Assembly (NCBI GenBank): GCA_934047225.1 | Contig: OW203984.1 | Coordinates: forward strand, 7,325,201 to 7,389,200 | Source of the DNA: Ypsolopha sequella | Lineage: Eukaryota > Arthropoda > Insecta > Lepidoptera > Ypsolophidae | DNA: 64,000 bases | Reading direction: 5' to 3' | In this document: positions 11,100 to 22,979 of the stretch, piece after piece | How positions within the stretch are numbered: the stretch's first letter is position 1 | Layout: every line of letters begins with the position of its first letter | The notes under the pieces: generated by a model | Databases searched by the model: none | What the model was told of the DNA's origin: nothing | The model's input: only the letters and a program-made list of their open reading frames with translations | Made by a program: the position numbers and the translations under genes

Positions 11100-12150
11100 C
11101 AATTCAATTCAATATTTTTATTTCAGACAAATGTCCATACAGTAGGTACTCGTATTTGTGTGAAGTAACAGTGTATGTATGTAATTAGGTATGTATTGTA
11201 TGGATAAACCTCGGCACTTAATTTGATCAAAATTTTTTTTCGGCGAAGTAGACAATCTTGCTCTACCTTTGTACTGATCTCGGCTCCTTTTTCACATTTC
11301 TATTTTTGGTGGGTGAGATAACTCAGTGTTAATTAGAAGTCAAAAATGCCATTTATTAAATTTTAAAATATGACATTTTTATTTAGTCGGGTTATATCTG
11401 TAAAACCGGTTCGTCAAAAGTGGTTCGCCAACTTCAACTCGGTGGTGAGATAAGTGATGTGTGAATTTTTCAAGAGTCACAAACGGATTCAGGGCGAAAG
11501 ATAAAAAAGATGGTATTTCTTTATACACACAAAACTAAAAAAGCTATCAACACTTTCTTTTACAAAAATCTAGATGTTGTTATAATCTAATAAAATAATA
11601 ATTAAACCTAATAAAATAACGAGGAGAAAAAGTTTGTGTTGATTTGAAAACCTTATTTCTATGTAGTGAGAGCTTTTCAATCGCGATTCTGTTCTACAAG
11701 AATCTAGAAACGGTTCCAAAATTAAATGATTTCGAAGTGAAATTCCTTCTTTTACTGTCTTTTATAGCACAGGAGGCGCTGAAAAAAAATCAGGTATTTT
11801 TTATGTACATGGTGTGCTTTTACGTAATTTAAATCTAGTTTCAATTACTTACGTTGACATCTGGCACGCTACAGCTGTTGCGTTTAAATAGAGTAGGTCA
11901 AGTTTGAGTTTGTTAGTTTGATATCGTCTGGCATGAAAGCAACGTGATTAACGGTCTGTCATTTTGAATGCGGTTAGTATATTCAGTGAGTGTACGGCAA
12001 TTTAAAAAAGAACCAGCCTCCTCATTCTTATGTAGATGAGGTCCCCTCCCTTTCAACTTCACACAGGTTTGGCATAGCTTAGAAAACGATTAACTAATAC
12101 CGAAAATTCCTTTGTCATTATCTCGTTTATACCAGCGTTGCTTTTGGATA
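11100..12150. other. No gene recognised; LINE tail at left edge
   Basis: Begins with a reversed (GAATT)n LINE tail (11094-11145, TATTTTTATTTCAGACAAATG). The rest is AT-rich sequence in which I see nothing I can name; the 62-codon frame at 11644 has no recognisable content. Confidence 0.4.
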
Positions 12151-12155
12151 TTTAC

Positions 12156-12591
12156 TTAAGGCGCTCTTATCCCAAAATCAGTAATTTTAAAGTCAAATAG
12201 AACTTTCAAATATCGTCTAAAACTTCAAAAAAAAAAAAAAATACGCAATATAGTTCAAACCTTTATCTAGGTCTTCCACGCATGTGTTACACGATCAGAC
12301 AAACTTTGCTCGATAGAAATAATTCACGAACACAGCATGTAATAAGACCTTTCAAATCATGCCATTTCCATAATTCCACTCTTATATTAACGAAACATAT
12401 CTGGTAATATTGCTCTTTAAATTTTCTAGGTCGACCACTTAAGTTGGTTTTAATAAACATATCCCTAATTTTTAAACAATTTAAAAACCGATAAAAACAA
12501 CGAAAAAGTACAAAAGTGTGGTTATTTTCTTTACTCCTTACACGTAAAGAAAAAGACAGAGAGTCACTCTTCTGGGATAAGAGCGCCTTAA
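12156..12591. mobile_element. TTAA-flanked element, family T3
   Basis: TTAAGGCGCTCTTATCCCA at 12156 and its exact complement ending at 12591 (19-bp perfect TIR including TTAA); 436 bp. The 122-codon minus-strand frame across its right end (12287-12655) shows no recognisable protein. Confidence 0.8.
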
Positions 12592-13440
12592 TCTGCTCTA
12601 TGTATACGCAACAGCTGTGATTAGCCAGACATCGACGTATTATGGAAAAGCACAATATTTTCGGAACAAAATCGCGTGATTTTTTTGTTCAGCGCTCCTA
12701 GACCATTTTTGATACCGGTTCCAATCCCGGCTTGTTAGATTTTCTTGGAACATTCGAAAGTGCTTCCAATTTGTATTAATTCCCTGCCGTAAGTAGGCAT
12801 AACGACAATTTGCAAATACAAAGTTCTATTTAGCTGAAAAGGTTTGTTTTCGTGAAACAGTAGAATTTATGTTATGCTACTTTCCAGAATGGCATGTTGA
12901 TAGCTGTAAATCCTTTCGGGGAGTGTCTGTCTCTTTTTTACTTTACTTGTTTACCACTGAAAGTACAAGATAGCACTTTGAGATGATACAGTATTCTTTT
13001 TTTTAAAAAGCTGTTTGGCAGCCGTATTGTGAAAAACCCGCCTTAATGTAGTAATTAATCTAAACAGAACACTTATATTCAAAATGTACTTATTAGTTCA
13101 TATTTATGACTTCTTAGTAGTGTAAAACCGTTGATGTTTCAAAATTACCTATATAATTGGTCTTTACCTATGAAATTGCCGTTTTCTTTAGAGAATTTGA
13201 AGGAAACTCAATTTTAAGTACTAACATTTTTGCGTTAAGCCTGATCCTAGAGGATGTAGAGAAGCTTCTGATATGTACAAGTGGAACAGTGGGTTAGGTA
13301 AATATCAATCAAATTAGAATTAATTATTATATTAGAATATTAATATTGAAATATATATATATATATATATACATACAAGGAAAGAAGAGTTTAAATAATT
13401 ATCGTTTATTGTTATTTAGTATACATATAAATAACTAATA
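12592..13440. other. No gene recognised apart from a MITE fragment
   Basis: AT-rich; contains the Harbinger-type MITE fragment at 13000-13090 and a (TA)n run at 13348-13372. Confidence 0.4.
13000..13090 (+). repeat. Left-end fragment of the same MITE
   Basis: GGCAGCCGTATTGTGAAAAA + CCCGCCTT … AAACAGAACACTTA.ATTCAAAAT matches 48643-48720; no right end found. Confidence 0.6.
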
Positions 13441-13930
13441 TTCACACACACACACACACACCCTCACACACCCTTGTTTGCTGAATCCTAGATGTGAGGC
13501 GTTTGATTTACACCCGGTGTACTACCCAAAAGCGAGACCTCAGTGATCTATGCATATTTTTTACTACTTATACATTGTTTAAGCTTGCCTAGTGTTTTCT
13601 CACTCTAACTGTCTATTCCATGTATGTCTATCACGTTTACAACGAAAGATATAAGTGAAAAGGTAAAACTGCTAACACACCCAAACCCGAGGCGTGCACA
13701 ATTGCGAGACTCCGCCTCACATTTATGTGTTTAAACATACGGTGTTTGTAAACCGCCTCGGTTTTGAGTGTGTGAATACGACTCGGTTTTGGTATTGCCA
13801 AAATCACAAAATCGAGACCGCTTCATTTTAAGCTATTGTTGTGTGTAAGGAGACTCGGTTTTGATAATGTCAAAAGCATAAATATGAGGCCGTCTCTTAA
13901 TTATGATACGGTTGTATGTTAAGTGTGTAC
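13441..13930. repeat. CA microsatellite followed by degenerate GAGRC/CGCCTCGGTTTTGA repeats
   Basis: (CA)n with CCCTCACACACCCTT at 13441-13475, then recurring CGAGACC, CCGAGGCG, CCGCCTC, CCGCCTCGGTTTTGA, GACTCGGTTTTGG, GACTCGGTTTTGA. The same CA-CCCTCACACACACCC motif and GCGAGGCG / CCGCCTCGC words recur at 17630-17870, on the far side of the fold-back block, so the two may be ends of one element. A (TA)n run is at 13348-13372. Confidence 0.5.
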
Positions 13931-15477
13931 TATTTTCCAACACGCCAAAAGAAACGATTATTCACACCAGTTTGTTCACAGAGCATATTTTTTATTCTTG
14001 GAGTAGCTATTTAAGATTCAACATTCATTTATTTTTATCACATAAATAATTATTTTAAAAAAGCACTTTATCAAGTTAATCATTTCAATTAATAATGTCT
14101 AAATTAAAAATGAAATGATATTATGCAAATGTCAGAAATTTATTCAGGAAAAACTGTGCCCGATATAGCATTCAACACTTAGCACCCGGACAACGTACAA
14201 AGAAATAAAAAAGTATACATGAAAATTTTAAAATATATTTTAAAATATAATTATTTTTAAATATTAGGCAATTTATACAAAAAGTTTTTTTTTTCCGTTA
14301 ACTATTAGTTTATTAATAACAGTTTGGGGCGGAAAGCCATCAATTTTAGAGTACGATAATGATGTTGCGAAAACCGGAAATCTACACGTCCATACAAATA
14401 TTTTTTCCGAAAAATAAATCTAAAAGTTAAAAAAAAACTATTGTTTCATACATTTTGGTCGAGTAGGTATGAAACTTTTCTATAGAGCAAATTTTTTCTC
14501 GCGGTTTGATGTTTAGTTCCATTGTAAAAGTTATTAGCATAGACGAGTAATATTGCCAGTTTCCGGCTTTCACAACATCATATTTAAAAAATTTAAAAAG
14601 TGAAACTAGTTCTATTTGCACCAAGCTGTTGAAACATATTCCGAAAAAGAACATAAAATGAGAAACATACGTAATTTAAACACTTAAACATATCCTGAGA
14701 GCAAAAAACGTAGTTAAAATTTAATTATAATTCAAACTATAACACCGAATTATATAACACGATGTTATACAATATACAGATCGTGACTAACTTCTAGATA
14801 CTAGATACTCTCTAGATACGAGGCGATACAACTAAAAGTTTGGTGCAATCTATATCTACAATAATTATACAATAATTGTATAGATTGCACCAAACTTTTT
14901 GTTGAATCGCCTCGTATCTAGAGCAACCTAGAAGTTAGGCGCGATATGTTTGAATAACATTGTGTTGTATAATCTGGTGTTACAGTTTGAATTATAATAA
15001 AATTTTATTTACGTTTTTTGCTCTCAGGATATGCAATTATTGTATAGATTGCACCAAAGTTTTAGTTGAATCGCCTCGTATCTAGAGCAACCTAAAAGTT
15101 AGGCACGATCTGTATGTTGTATAACATTGTGTTATATAACTTGGTGTTACAGTTTGAATTAATATTAAATTTTAACTAGGTTTTTTGCTTTCAGGATATG
15201 TTTAACTGTTTCAATTACGTATGTTTCTCATTTTATGTTTTATTTTCGGAATATGTTTCAACATCTTGGTGCAAATAGCACTAGTTTTACTTTTTAAATT
15301 TATTAAATACTAGCTTCTGCCGGCGGCTTCACCCGCAGATTTAGTTTTTGTGTACCACTTTTTATAGAACGTATCTGGTTTAAATCTGGTTTGAAGTGTT
15401 TTAGGTACAATTATTTGATCTCCAGGTAAAGTCTCTATGGCGGGGCCTATTACCTATTAGTTTTTTTTAATTTATAC

Positions 15478-15693
15478 TTAAAGTACCTCTTTATATACTA
15501 CATTAGAAGTTTTGCCCTCAGCTGTTAACACGACCAGGCTGCTAGGTGAGCTCACTCTCGAGCAGGCTACGTAAAACTGGCCGTGCGAAAAGCAGTCCCC
15601 CCTAAGATCAATTCCTGCTGTTTTCAGTGACTGACCCTGAGACTTATTAATCATCATTGCGAAAAGGAAAAAATGGAATCCTAATAGGATCAC
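15478..15693 (-). pseudogene. Helitron helicase C-terminal remnant
   Basis: 72 codons: AMMINKSQGQSLKTAGIDLRG…FSHGQFYVACSRVSSPSSLVVL…NVVYKEVL*. This is the end of the PIF1-like Helitron helicase: the INKSQGQ box and the GQxYVACSR box (SF1 motifs V and VI). The upstream helicase motifs and HUH Rep domain are absent, so it is a fragment. Confidence 0.85.
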
Positions 15694-15899
15694 TTGTATG
15701 GCTGTCTGTCTGTCCGTTTGTTACACCCGATTTGCTCTGGTACACACACTTTCAAGAATTTTCATGTCCACTATATTTTAATGTCAAAATCGATGCAATT
15801 TTCGTAATTTACGTCCAAAAAAACCATTAAAACGACGTATTGATATTAACACATTTCAACCCCATCACACCCCAACAGGGGATGATAGTATTTCCCGTT

Positions 15900-16185
15900 C
15901 ATTACGTTGGATTTAGAAATCATTGTTGTTTTTGTAATCAGCGACCCAATAAACCATACAAACGATACCCATGTTGGTTTTCAGACTTGGTCACCCCATT
16001 TCTCCCTTTAAGGGGTTGAGTTCTGGAAAAGCCTTTTTCACGTCCACCACGTTGGATTTTAAAATCGTTGTTGTTTTCGTAATCAGCGACCCGATAAACC
16101 ATACAAACGATACCCATGTTGATTTTCAGACTTTGTTACCCCATTTCTCCCTTTTAGGGGTTTAATTCTGAAAAAATCTGAAACA
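15900..16185 (-). repeat. Two ~146-bp tandem copies inside the Helitron
   Basis: ACGTTGGATTT…GTAATCAGCGACCC.ATAAACC…GATACCCATGTTG.TTTTCAGACTT occurs at about 15903 and again at 16049. Confidence 0.8.
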
Positions 16186-16426
16186 CATGTTTACTTATTT
16201 ATGGATAGGAGTACTCCTGTGATGTCTCGAATGATTGTTTTCCCATACAAATTCTGGACCCCCGTTTCACCCCCTTAGAGGTGGAATTTCGAAAAATCCT
16301 TTCTAATTCCTTGTTAATATTACAAAAAAAAGCTTTTTGCAAAATTTCAGCTTTCTAGGTCCAAGGGTTTGGGCTGTGCGTTGATAAGTCAGTGAATGAG
16401 TGAGTCAGTCAGGACTTCTCTTTTTA

Positions 16427-16695
16427 TATACAAGGTGACTTTTTGATCATCGTCCAAATTCATACTGCTGGCTTGGTAAGTGATCAGTAACATGGATCAA
16501 TAACAATTTTTGTGAAATTCGTAAAATGAAATTTCGCCTCCCCATAGTGATTCACTCGGAACTGGAAGTGAATTTCTATAGGAAGCCGAAATTTCATTTT
16601 ACGAATTTCACAAAAATTGTTATTGATCCAAGATACTGATCACTTATCAAGCCTCCAGTATGAATTTGGACGATGATCAAAAAGTCACCTTGTAT

Positions 16696-16696
<1 letters not shown>
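16427..16696. mobile_element. MITE with >100-bp near-perfect TIRs
   Basis: TATACAAGGTGACTTTTTGA … TCAAAAAGTCACCTTGTATA, 270 bp. Arms continue through CATCGTCCAAATTCATACTG and AACAATTTTTGTGAAATTCG. TATA ends suggest mariner-type TA targeting. Confidence 0.88.
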
Positions 16697-16794
<98 letters not shown>

Positions 16795-16795
16795 T
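16697..16795 (+). repeat. (GAT)n microsatellite, about 33 units
   Basis: Uninterrupted ATG/GAT trinucleotide from the end of the MITE to GATGTTGTG, where the palindromic element resumes; ATGATG is native to that site in the other arm. Confidence 0.95.
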
Positions 16796-17229
16796 TGTGA
16801 AAGCCGGAAACTGGCAATATTACTCGTCTATGCTAATAACTTTTACAATGGAACTAAATCCCAAACCGCGAAAAAAAAAATTTGCACTATAGAAACGTTT
16901 CATACCTACTCGACCAAAATGTATGAAACAATAGTTTCTTTTTAGATTAAATTTAAAAAAATATTATTCAGCCATAAGCAACTTAAAAAGTAGAACATTT
17001 TCTGAGATCAAAATAAGAACATTTTCTGAGATCAAAATACTAAGTAAAAATAATATAATTAAATATAATGAGCAGAAAATCACTTGTACTATCCCACAAA
17101 TTTATTTAATACTTCCTGACCGGTTTCGCCTTTATGGCATTATTAAAGGAATTAATATAAGATCTTAATTACACAATAAATAGTTTACATCAGCCAGTGC
17201 GATCAATGATACTACCTAACACATTTTTG

Positions 17230-17400
17230 TAGTCTTATCATAATAATATAATTAAATAACAATCATTCAAACCGTAACACCAAGTAATAATACGCAATGT
17301 CATGCAATATACAGACCGCGCTTAATTTCTAGTCCACTTTGAATTTGAGGCGATTCAACTAGAAGTTTAGCGCGATCTGTACACTTTTTTAACGGCATCT
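17230..17400 (+). repeat. Diverged copy of the 14400-16960 element arm
   Basis: ACCGTAACACCAAGTAATAA, ATGCAATATACAGACCGCGC, TAATTTCTAG, GAGGCGATTCAACTAGAAGT and GCGATCTGTA align with 14735-14850 and its inverted copies. Confidence 0.7.
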
Positions 17401-17629
17401 TCAAATGAGTGTAAATATTCGATACACAGACATAGACGTGTTTTAAATTCCGAGGCGCTTTCGTTTTTACACCGATTTCACACAACAGCCTCAGAATTAG
17501 GATCAGAACTTACACTCTTGTGACTCTTATGCCACCTAGCGGGCACACTCTGGTACTACCTATTTCGGGATTTTTTTATAAACACACACACCACCTGTCA
17601 AAGTTACCAAAAGCGAGGCGAAAATTTCA

Positions 17630-17870
17630 ATGTCTCTGATTTGGTCGTCAAAAGTATGTTTTTGACCAATCAAAGGCCGTAGATTTTGAAAATAAAGTCA
17701 GATTATCCATGAAAAAATGTGAGACCGCCTCGCTTTGACAGGCGCTTCACTTTTGGGTCTGTGGACGGACAAAACGTCTCACATTTAGGACCACACAAAC
17801 ACACCCTCTCACACACACACACCCTCACACACACCCTTACATACGCACCCTCACACTCACTACAAAGTAA
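17630..17870. repeat. GAGGCG-word block and CA-rich microsatellite
   Basis: AAAGCGAGGCGAAAATTTC … GAGACCGCCTCGCTTTGAC is an inverted pair at 17630 and 17722; followed by (CA)n with ACCCTCACACACACCCTT at 17805-17850. Confidence 0.55.
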
Positions 17871-17879
17871 TAGAATAAG

Positions 17880-18075
17880 TTAAGTTACTTTAATTTAATT
17901 GCATTGTATCTTTACTTGTCATTGTTAACTTTATATAAAAACTAAAACTGTGTGAAAGAGCGGGGTCTCCTAATACAAGTATTTACGTACTTAAAAGGAG
18001 TCTCCAACCCAGCTATGTTAAACCGCTTTTAATGATAAATAAAGATTTTTGTATTTTGTATTTTGTATTTTTTTT
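17880..18075 (+). repeat. Retroposon 3' end with (TTTTGTA)n tail
   Basis: GATAAATAAAGATTTTTGTA then TTTTGTA units, a LINE/SINE 3' end; preceded by GC-richer CGGGGTCTCC…GGAGTCTCC, an inverted pair. Confidence 0.5.
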
Positions 18076-18410
18076 GTCCTATCCAAGGAATTCAATATAC
18101 ATCATCAACACGCCCTATTCGTGTCGCTAATGGAGGATGTCTCCAAATTATGTCTGAAGTTATACTGTGTGAGCTTCCGGATAGTTTGAAAATTTTACAA
18201 GAACTTTTCAAGAACAAGAACAAAGAAATTTTTATATTGATCTGTCCCGGTTGTCCAGGTACTTATCGATAATATCACTATATAGATCAGTATTTAAAAG
18301 AAAAGCTGAATGGTAAAATATTTCATTATTGTAATTATACATTGTATTGGTTTCTATTACCAAGTAATGAAAGCCTTAAATTTTAATTTTGAAACTGCTG
18401 CTATTTTCTT

Positions 18411-18679
18411 ATATAAGGTCTTTCAATTTAAATGGAAAGTAATTTAGGAGGTGATTCAGTATCGTTAATACATCAGATTCCACTGCAAAGCACTTTTTAT
18501 TGCGCGAATTTTTTTTTCACTTCTCAGTACAAAGTGGTCCGATCAGCTGACTCAGTTTGTATGGACAAGTAAAGAAAAAGTTCGCGCAAAAAAAAGTACT
18601 TTTCAGTGGAATGTGATGTATTAACGATACTGAATCACCTCCTAAATTACTTTCCATTTAAATTGAAAGACCTTATATA
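18411..18679. mobile_element. MITE with ~65-bp TIRs
   Basis: ATATAAGGTCTTTCAATTTA … TAAATTGAAAGACCTTATAT. The arms are exact through TTAGGAGGTGATTCAGTATC and beyond; 269 bp. Confidence 0.88.
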
Positions 18680-19829
18680 AATTAAAAATAGTGCAACCAA
18701 CTGTCAAAATCAAAACAAGAATCCTTTGTTCTTAGTAAGTCTTTTATTGTGAACTTTTATTTAAATCAAAACTATTTCTGTTTATTTGAGCGAACTCTAT
18801 CTGGCATTAGGTGTTTTTCTCATTTTCTTTTGAAATAGATTTTTAGTACTAGCTTATCACTGTAATTGTGTTTTGTTCCAGAGATGAAATATTAAACTGC
18901 CTATTCAGCTGAAATAAGATTAAGTTTCTGCCATAAGCTGGATATGAAACATGTAAAATTACTCAAGCTTATATCCCACAGAGAGTTAGTTACACAATAA
19001 AGCAAACGTATGAAATGATGAGGGTGACTATTCTGGGATTATTTCATACGCTGTATTATTCATGCGAATTTGTTTATCGCTTCGTAAATGCCATGTACTA
19101 TTAAGGTCATATTCTTCAAAATTGTAACCTAATCACAAGAAATAACTTTAACGTCACAAAATAGCTTCCAACTAAAAATATGTAGACAAATAATTTATGG
19201 ACCATAATTTGCAAAATAATCCTAAATAGCTTTTAATTAAAATAAAATTAAATTAAAGCTAACATTCCTTATTTTCTTTGAACATGCATTTTACCTGCCA
19301 CTCATAATTTTTTTTTATAATTATATGATTCAGTTGCTTCTAATATCTCTAGCAAATGCGCTTTAATTTATTTATTGTATTATTGTTTTATTATTGTGCT
19401 CTGAGGATTCCGATTAGACAAGTTGTAACCCGTCAGAAATATCTAGGCACCCGAAACCGCTCGTACAGTGCTCGCCAATCTTTAAGTCGCCTCTGAGTGA
19501 GTTACGAGTGCAAGCTTGCGCAGGTACAGTCAAGGAAACAATAATATCAACGGTTGATTATTAAATGTTTACTATAAGTGGGAAGGTGTACTTGTTATCT
19601 ATAGGTGTACTATTTAATTATTTATTTATTATTTTATTGCAATCTTAAGTATATAAATAAAACGCATTAATATTAAAAATAAGTACATTTATAATGTACG
19701 AATATAGGCAAATACGTTGCCTATATTATAGCAAGGGCTCTACCTACCTTTGCGGGTAAACGAGGTGCCGAGATATTTCCGACGTATTATTTTATATTCT
19801 TTCTCACGAAGTCCGCTCAGTCCTGCACT
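18680..19829. other. No gene recognised
   Basis: AT-rich sequence, no long frame, repeat or palindrome that I can support. Confidence 0.4.
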
Positions 19830-20150
19830 CGTAGCACAGTATTTAATCGCGCGCGACGCCACTTAGTTGAATCACAAGTGGGAGGAGCGTGACACGATGT
19901 TTTTGCGATTAAACAGTACGTCACGCTCCTTGCACTTGTGATTCAACTAAGTGTCATCACGCGCGATTAAACACTGTGGCTACGAGGCCTACCGGCGTAG
20001 CAGTGTTCAATCGCGCGCGACGCCATTTAGTTGAATCACGAGTGCGAGGAGCGTGACACGATGTTTTTGCGATTAAACAGTACGTCACGGTCCTTGCACT
20101 TGTGATTCAACTAGCGGCGTCGCGCGCGATTAAAGACTATGCTACGCCGC
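19830..20150. mobile_element. Two tandem copies of a ~155-bp palindrome
   Basis: Unit 1 19830-19985 and unit 2 19994-20150. Each runs GTAGCA.AGT..TAATCGCGCGCGACGCC…TAGTTGAATCAC…GTGATTCAACTA…CGCGCGATTAA…GCTAC around a central CGATGTTTTTGCGATTAAAC. CpG-rich in an AT-rich setting. Confidence 0.88.
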
Positions 20151-22350
20151 TTGGTTGCATTAGTGACGGGTACAAATAAGCGCGTTTTGTGTGTGTGGCG
20201 CGTTTCGTAGCCCTCTTGAGGTCACGCACACTAGAAATAAGTGCGTATACATGCTTGACAACAACCATAAGCAATCACAGTTTATCTTCTTAAATTAAAA
20301 AATTAATTAAGAAGATTACTGTCATTGCTCAGTTTTCAATTAAGATTGTTAGCTATTTAGTTATAATGAATATAAAGGCATTTTCGCCAAAAATGGTTTT
20401 AAGTTTTGAATTAAAAACTCATGAAAGACTTTTCTTTTATTGTGCCAGATGAGAGCAATTTTATTTAATTATGTATCAAGTGGAGTAAATATAATTATTT
20501 CATTTATGTAAACTGGAAAATTGTATCTAGATACGCTAGTATATTCACAAATGATCAGGCTGATTGTTGATTGTTTTACTTTATTGAAAGGAAGTTATGA
20601 ATTACTTTAACATATATAAAAGGGTAGAGTAAGTCTCAAATGAATAACAGTGATGAATCAACTAACGAAAAATGTATTTTTTATTCAATAACAGCATGTC
20701 AGGCTTTCAGGGCTAAATCTCTAGCTAAATATGAATAAGAGTCCGGCTTTTCTTTATTTGGGCGTGGCAACCCTATCCCTGTCAACCCCTAACTAGTCTT
20801 CAACGTTAAAGGATACAGCGCCAAACAACGCTCTTCTTTCATACGCATTTTTATTAAATGAAATATTTTACAAATGTAGACAAAAATTTATAAATTATAA
20901 GTATAGTAATTTGGTAAAAATTTTCAATGTAGTTTTTCACATATTTGGTACACAACACAGAGCCTTTATCTAATCTTACATCTATTTACTATCTCTTCCG
21001 TATACCGATTATATTTCTCGCAATATCAGCAAATACATTCATATAGCGGTATTACAGGATTATATGCGCGCGACAGCTACAACAAATAAAGCCAGATGCC
21101 GCATTTGTTCTGCAGATTAAATTACAAGAGCGGTAAGCTGATTAAACAGAAAGCCTCAGCCGAACCAGCGCTTTATGCTTTTTAGCACCGAAGTTGTAAC
21201 ACAGCAAATTAGGGAGCTTACAGTAACTTTTACTAGATATCCACTGGATTTTGATACGATGTTGGTGATGTTATCTAATCGTATACCTAGCTTCTTTTGG
21301 TAAGCAATTATAATGATGTATGCAAATTCCTTAAAATAGAAGAGTTTTCATGGATATATTGATTGATCAATGTGACATAAGCGAAAATGTTTAATAGTGT
21401 TTATCTCGGTACTACTCAGTTAGGATAGAACAAAAGCTCCGAGCTCGCAAGCACGTTCTCTTGTCGATACCGTTGTCGCACACTTGCACGCAGCATGTCT
21501 TCACTCGTACGTGCCCGGTCATCACTCAACACAATGTTTTGTCCTCAGCACCAGAGTGTGATTTATTAGCTGATAGATTGATGACTGTGATTGAGAAATG
21601 CCTGATGTTCTGCGAGTGTGATGAATGACAGGAATGTCCCTATTTATAAAAAAAAAATTGTCTATACGTTTTTTATTGTATTTTTTAATTTCATTTTAAT
21701 TTTAAATCTTTTTATTTTTTGTTAATAATAGAATTGTATAACGTATTAGTTCATAAACTGTAATGTTATTAATTTCAAATTAATAATAAATAAAAAAATA
21801 AAATATAGATATATAAAGTTTCAGAAACAAACAGTTACATTTCAGAAACATATTTGGTGAAGCGTGATGCTAATGGATACAAAATGAAAACTTCGTCTCA
21901 CTAGAAAAACGGCAGATTACTTTTATTTGCGAAGAAAATCTTTTACATACTACATTGTATAGAATAATGACAAAAGTCGATGATTTTAACGAATAAGTTA
22001 ATAAAATCGGGCGTTATCAAACAAAGGCTGGTCGTTGTAAATGGATTAATGTAGCTAACCCCACGCCTTTCGTACACGTTAATATTTCGGTTGACCAACC
22101 CTCATAAATCCGCTATAAAGACTCTAGCACTAATTACCACTTGTTGTCGGGTAAGAGAATCGGATTAAAATCTCATTTACTTGTAGACTGTTGCGTGGTT
22201 GGTTCTCTCATCCATTATACGAGGTTTATTTTTACATCTCGTCTACCGCTCAGACGTCGATCAGATACGGCACATAAATTTTCCATCAAATATTATTACT
22301 CGAGGCGTAAGGTCGTACGTGCAACAAAAGATTTGCAATACAAATTCTTC
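20151..22350. other. Upstream region of RYa-R, nothing firmly recognised
   Basis: Mostly AT-rich. A GC-richer patch at about 21415-21560 contains an arthropod initiator-like TCAGT at 21417 and is the only promoter-like stretch I noticed; this is weak. The 84-codon frame at 22141 begins TTG and shows no domain. Confidence 0.25.
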
Positions 22351-22846
22351 TTAAGGCGAATGGATACGCCAACTGCAATTTGGACCTGTCTTTGAAGGCC
22401 TACTCCTCCCACACGGGTGATCCAAAAACTTTCATAAAAATATATGATAGACATCATAGAGTTAAAAATAAATTTTAAGTTTCATAAACTGTTTTTCTAT
22501 TGTAAGTTTTGACAAAAAAAAATTTAAAGTCATCGAAAGTTTCATATGATTAACACAAGAATTCGCTTACTCCTTCCAAACGCCTAAAAAGATTTTAATT
22601 ATTATTTCACTAAATTAAAGGAAATTTTTACATCTAAAAAATTTAAGTTCAAATTTTTTTTTCCGTTCATGGCGTCCATGTGAAAAGTATTATTTTCTCC
22701 TATTTTGCGCTAGCCGGAGACGCAGTGGTTGTGGTAACAGCCACTTTTCAAGGCACGCTGAAATGAACATTATTTCAATGTCGTTTCCGTTGATATTTGT
22801 ACCGACACACATTGAGTTGCTTATTTAGCGTGGTCATATGCCTTAA
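22351..22846 (-). mobile_element. TTAA-flanked element, family T2, copy 1
   Basis: TTAA-GGCGAATGGATACGCC … GGTCATATGCC-TTAA. Reverse complement of the copy at 38340-38905; shares the CGCAGTG…CTAGC and AACGTTAT-type internal blocks with family T1, so T1 and T2 are related. Confidence 0.82.
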
Positions 22847-22979
22847 AGATATTGATATTATGTGATAGCTCCAGATTAAGAAAACAATGATGCAAAAAAC
22901 GGCTTACTCATTTGTAATGAGATAACTCAATATGATCTATTCAGGCAATCAGTTTCGACAGTTCAAACTGCCTTCAAAT

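Larger units (their letters stand above)
15310..16426 (-). mobile_element. Helitron, internally deleted
   Basis: On the minus strand the 3' end reads hairpin GCGGGTGAAGCCGCCGGC then AGAAG-CTAG with host T, the standard Helitron terminus. The 5' end carries the TATATAAAAAGAGAAGTCC and repeated GACTGACTCACTCA motif. A helicase remnant is inside; the Rep part is missing. Confidence 0.75.
14400..16960. mobile_element. Large palindromic (fold-back) element, interrupted
   Basis: The left arm (14400-14870: TTTCATAC…GCCAGTTTCCGGCTTTCACAA…GCACCAA…ATCCTGAGAGCAAAAAACG…GAGGCGAT) is inverted in 14870-15308 and resumes at 16790-16945. The right arm carries a ~165-bp segment twice (14870-15035, 15035-15200). 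A Helitron, a MITE and an ATG microsatellite fill 15310-16795. A further diverged arm copy is at about 17230-17390. Confidence 0.75.

Noticed and set aside
15971..16165. 64-codon ORF
   Set aside because: Lies in the tandem ~146-bp repeat inside a Helitron; antisense to the element's coding strand.
16427..16696. Long hairpins as microRNA genes
   Set aside because: Arms over 65-100 bp with near-perfect pairing and mobile-element ends fit MITEs; no mature-miRNA-like bulged 60-80-nt hairpin was evident.
22141..22395. 84-codon ORF upstream of RYa-R as an upstream coding exon
   Set aside because: Non-ATG start, overlaps the left end of a TTAA element, no motif; the first RYa-R coding exon has its own in-frame upstream stop.
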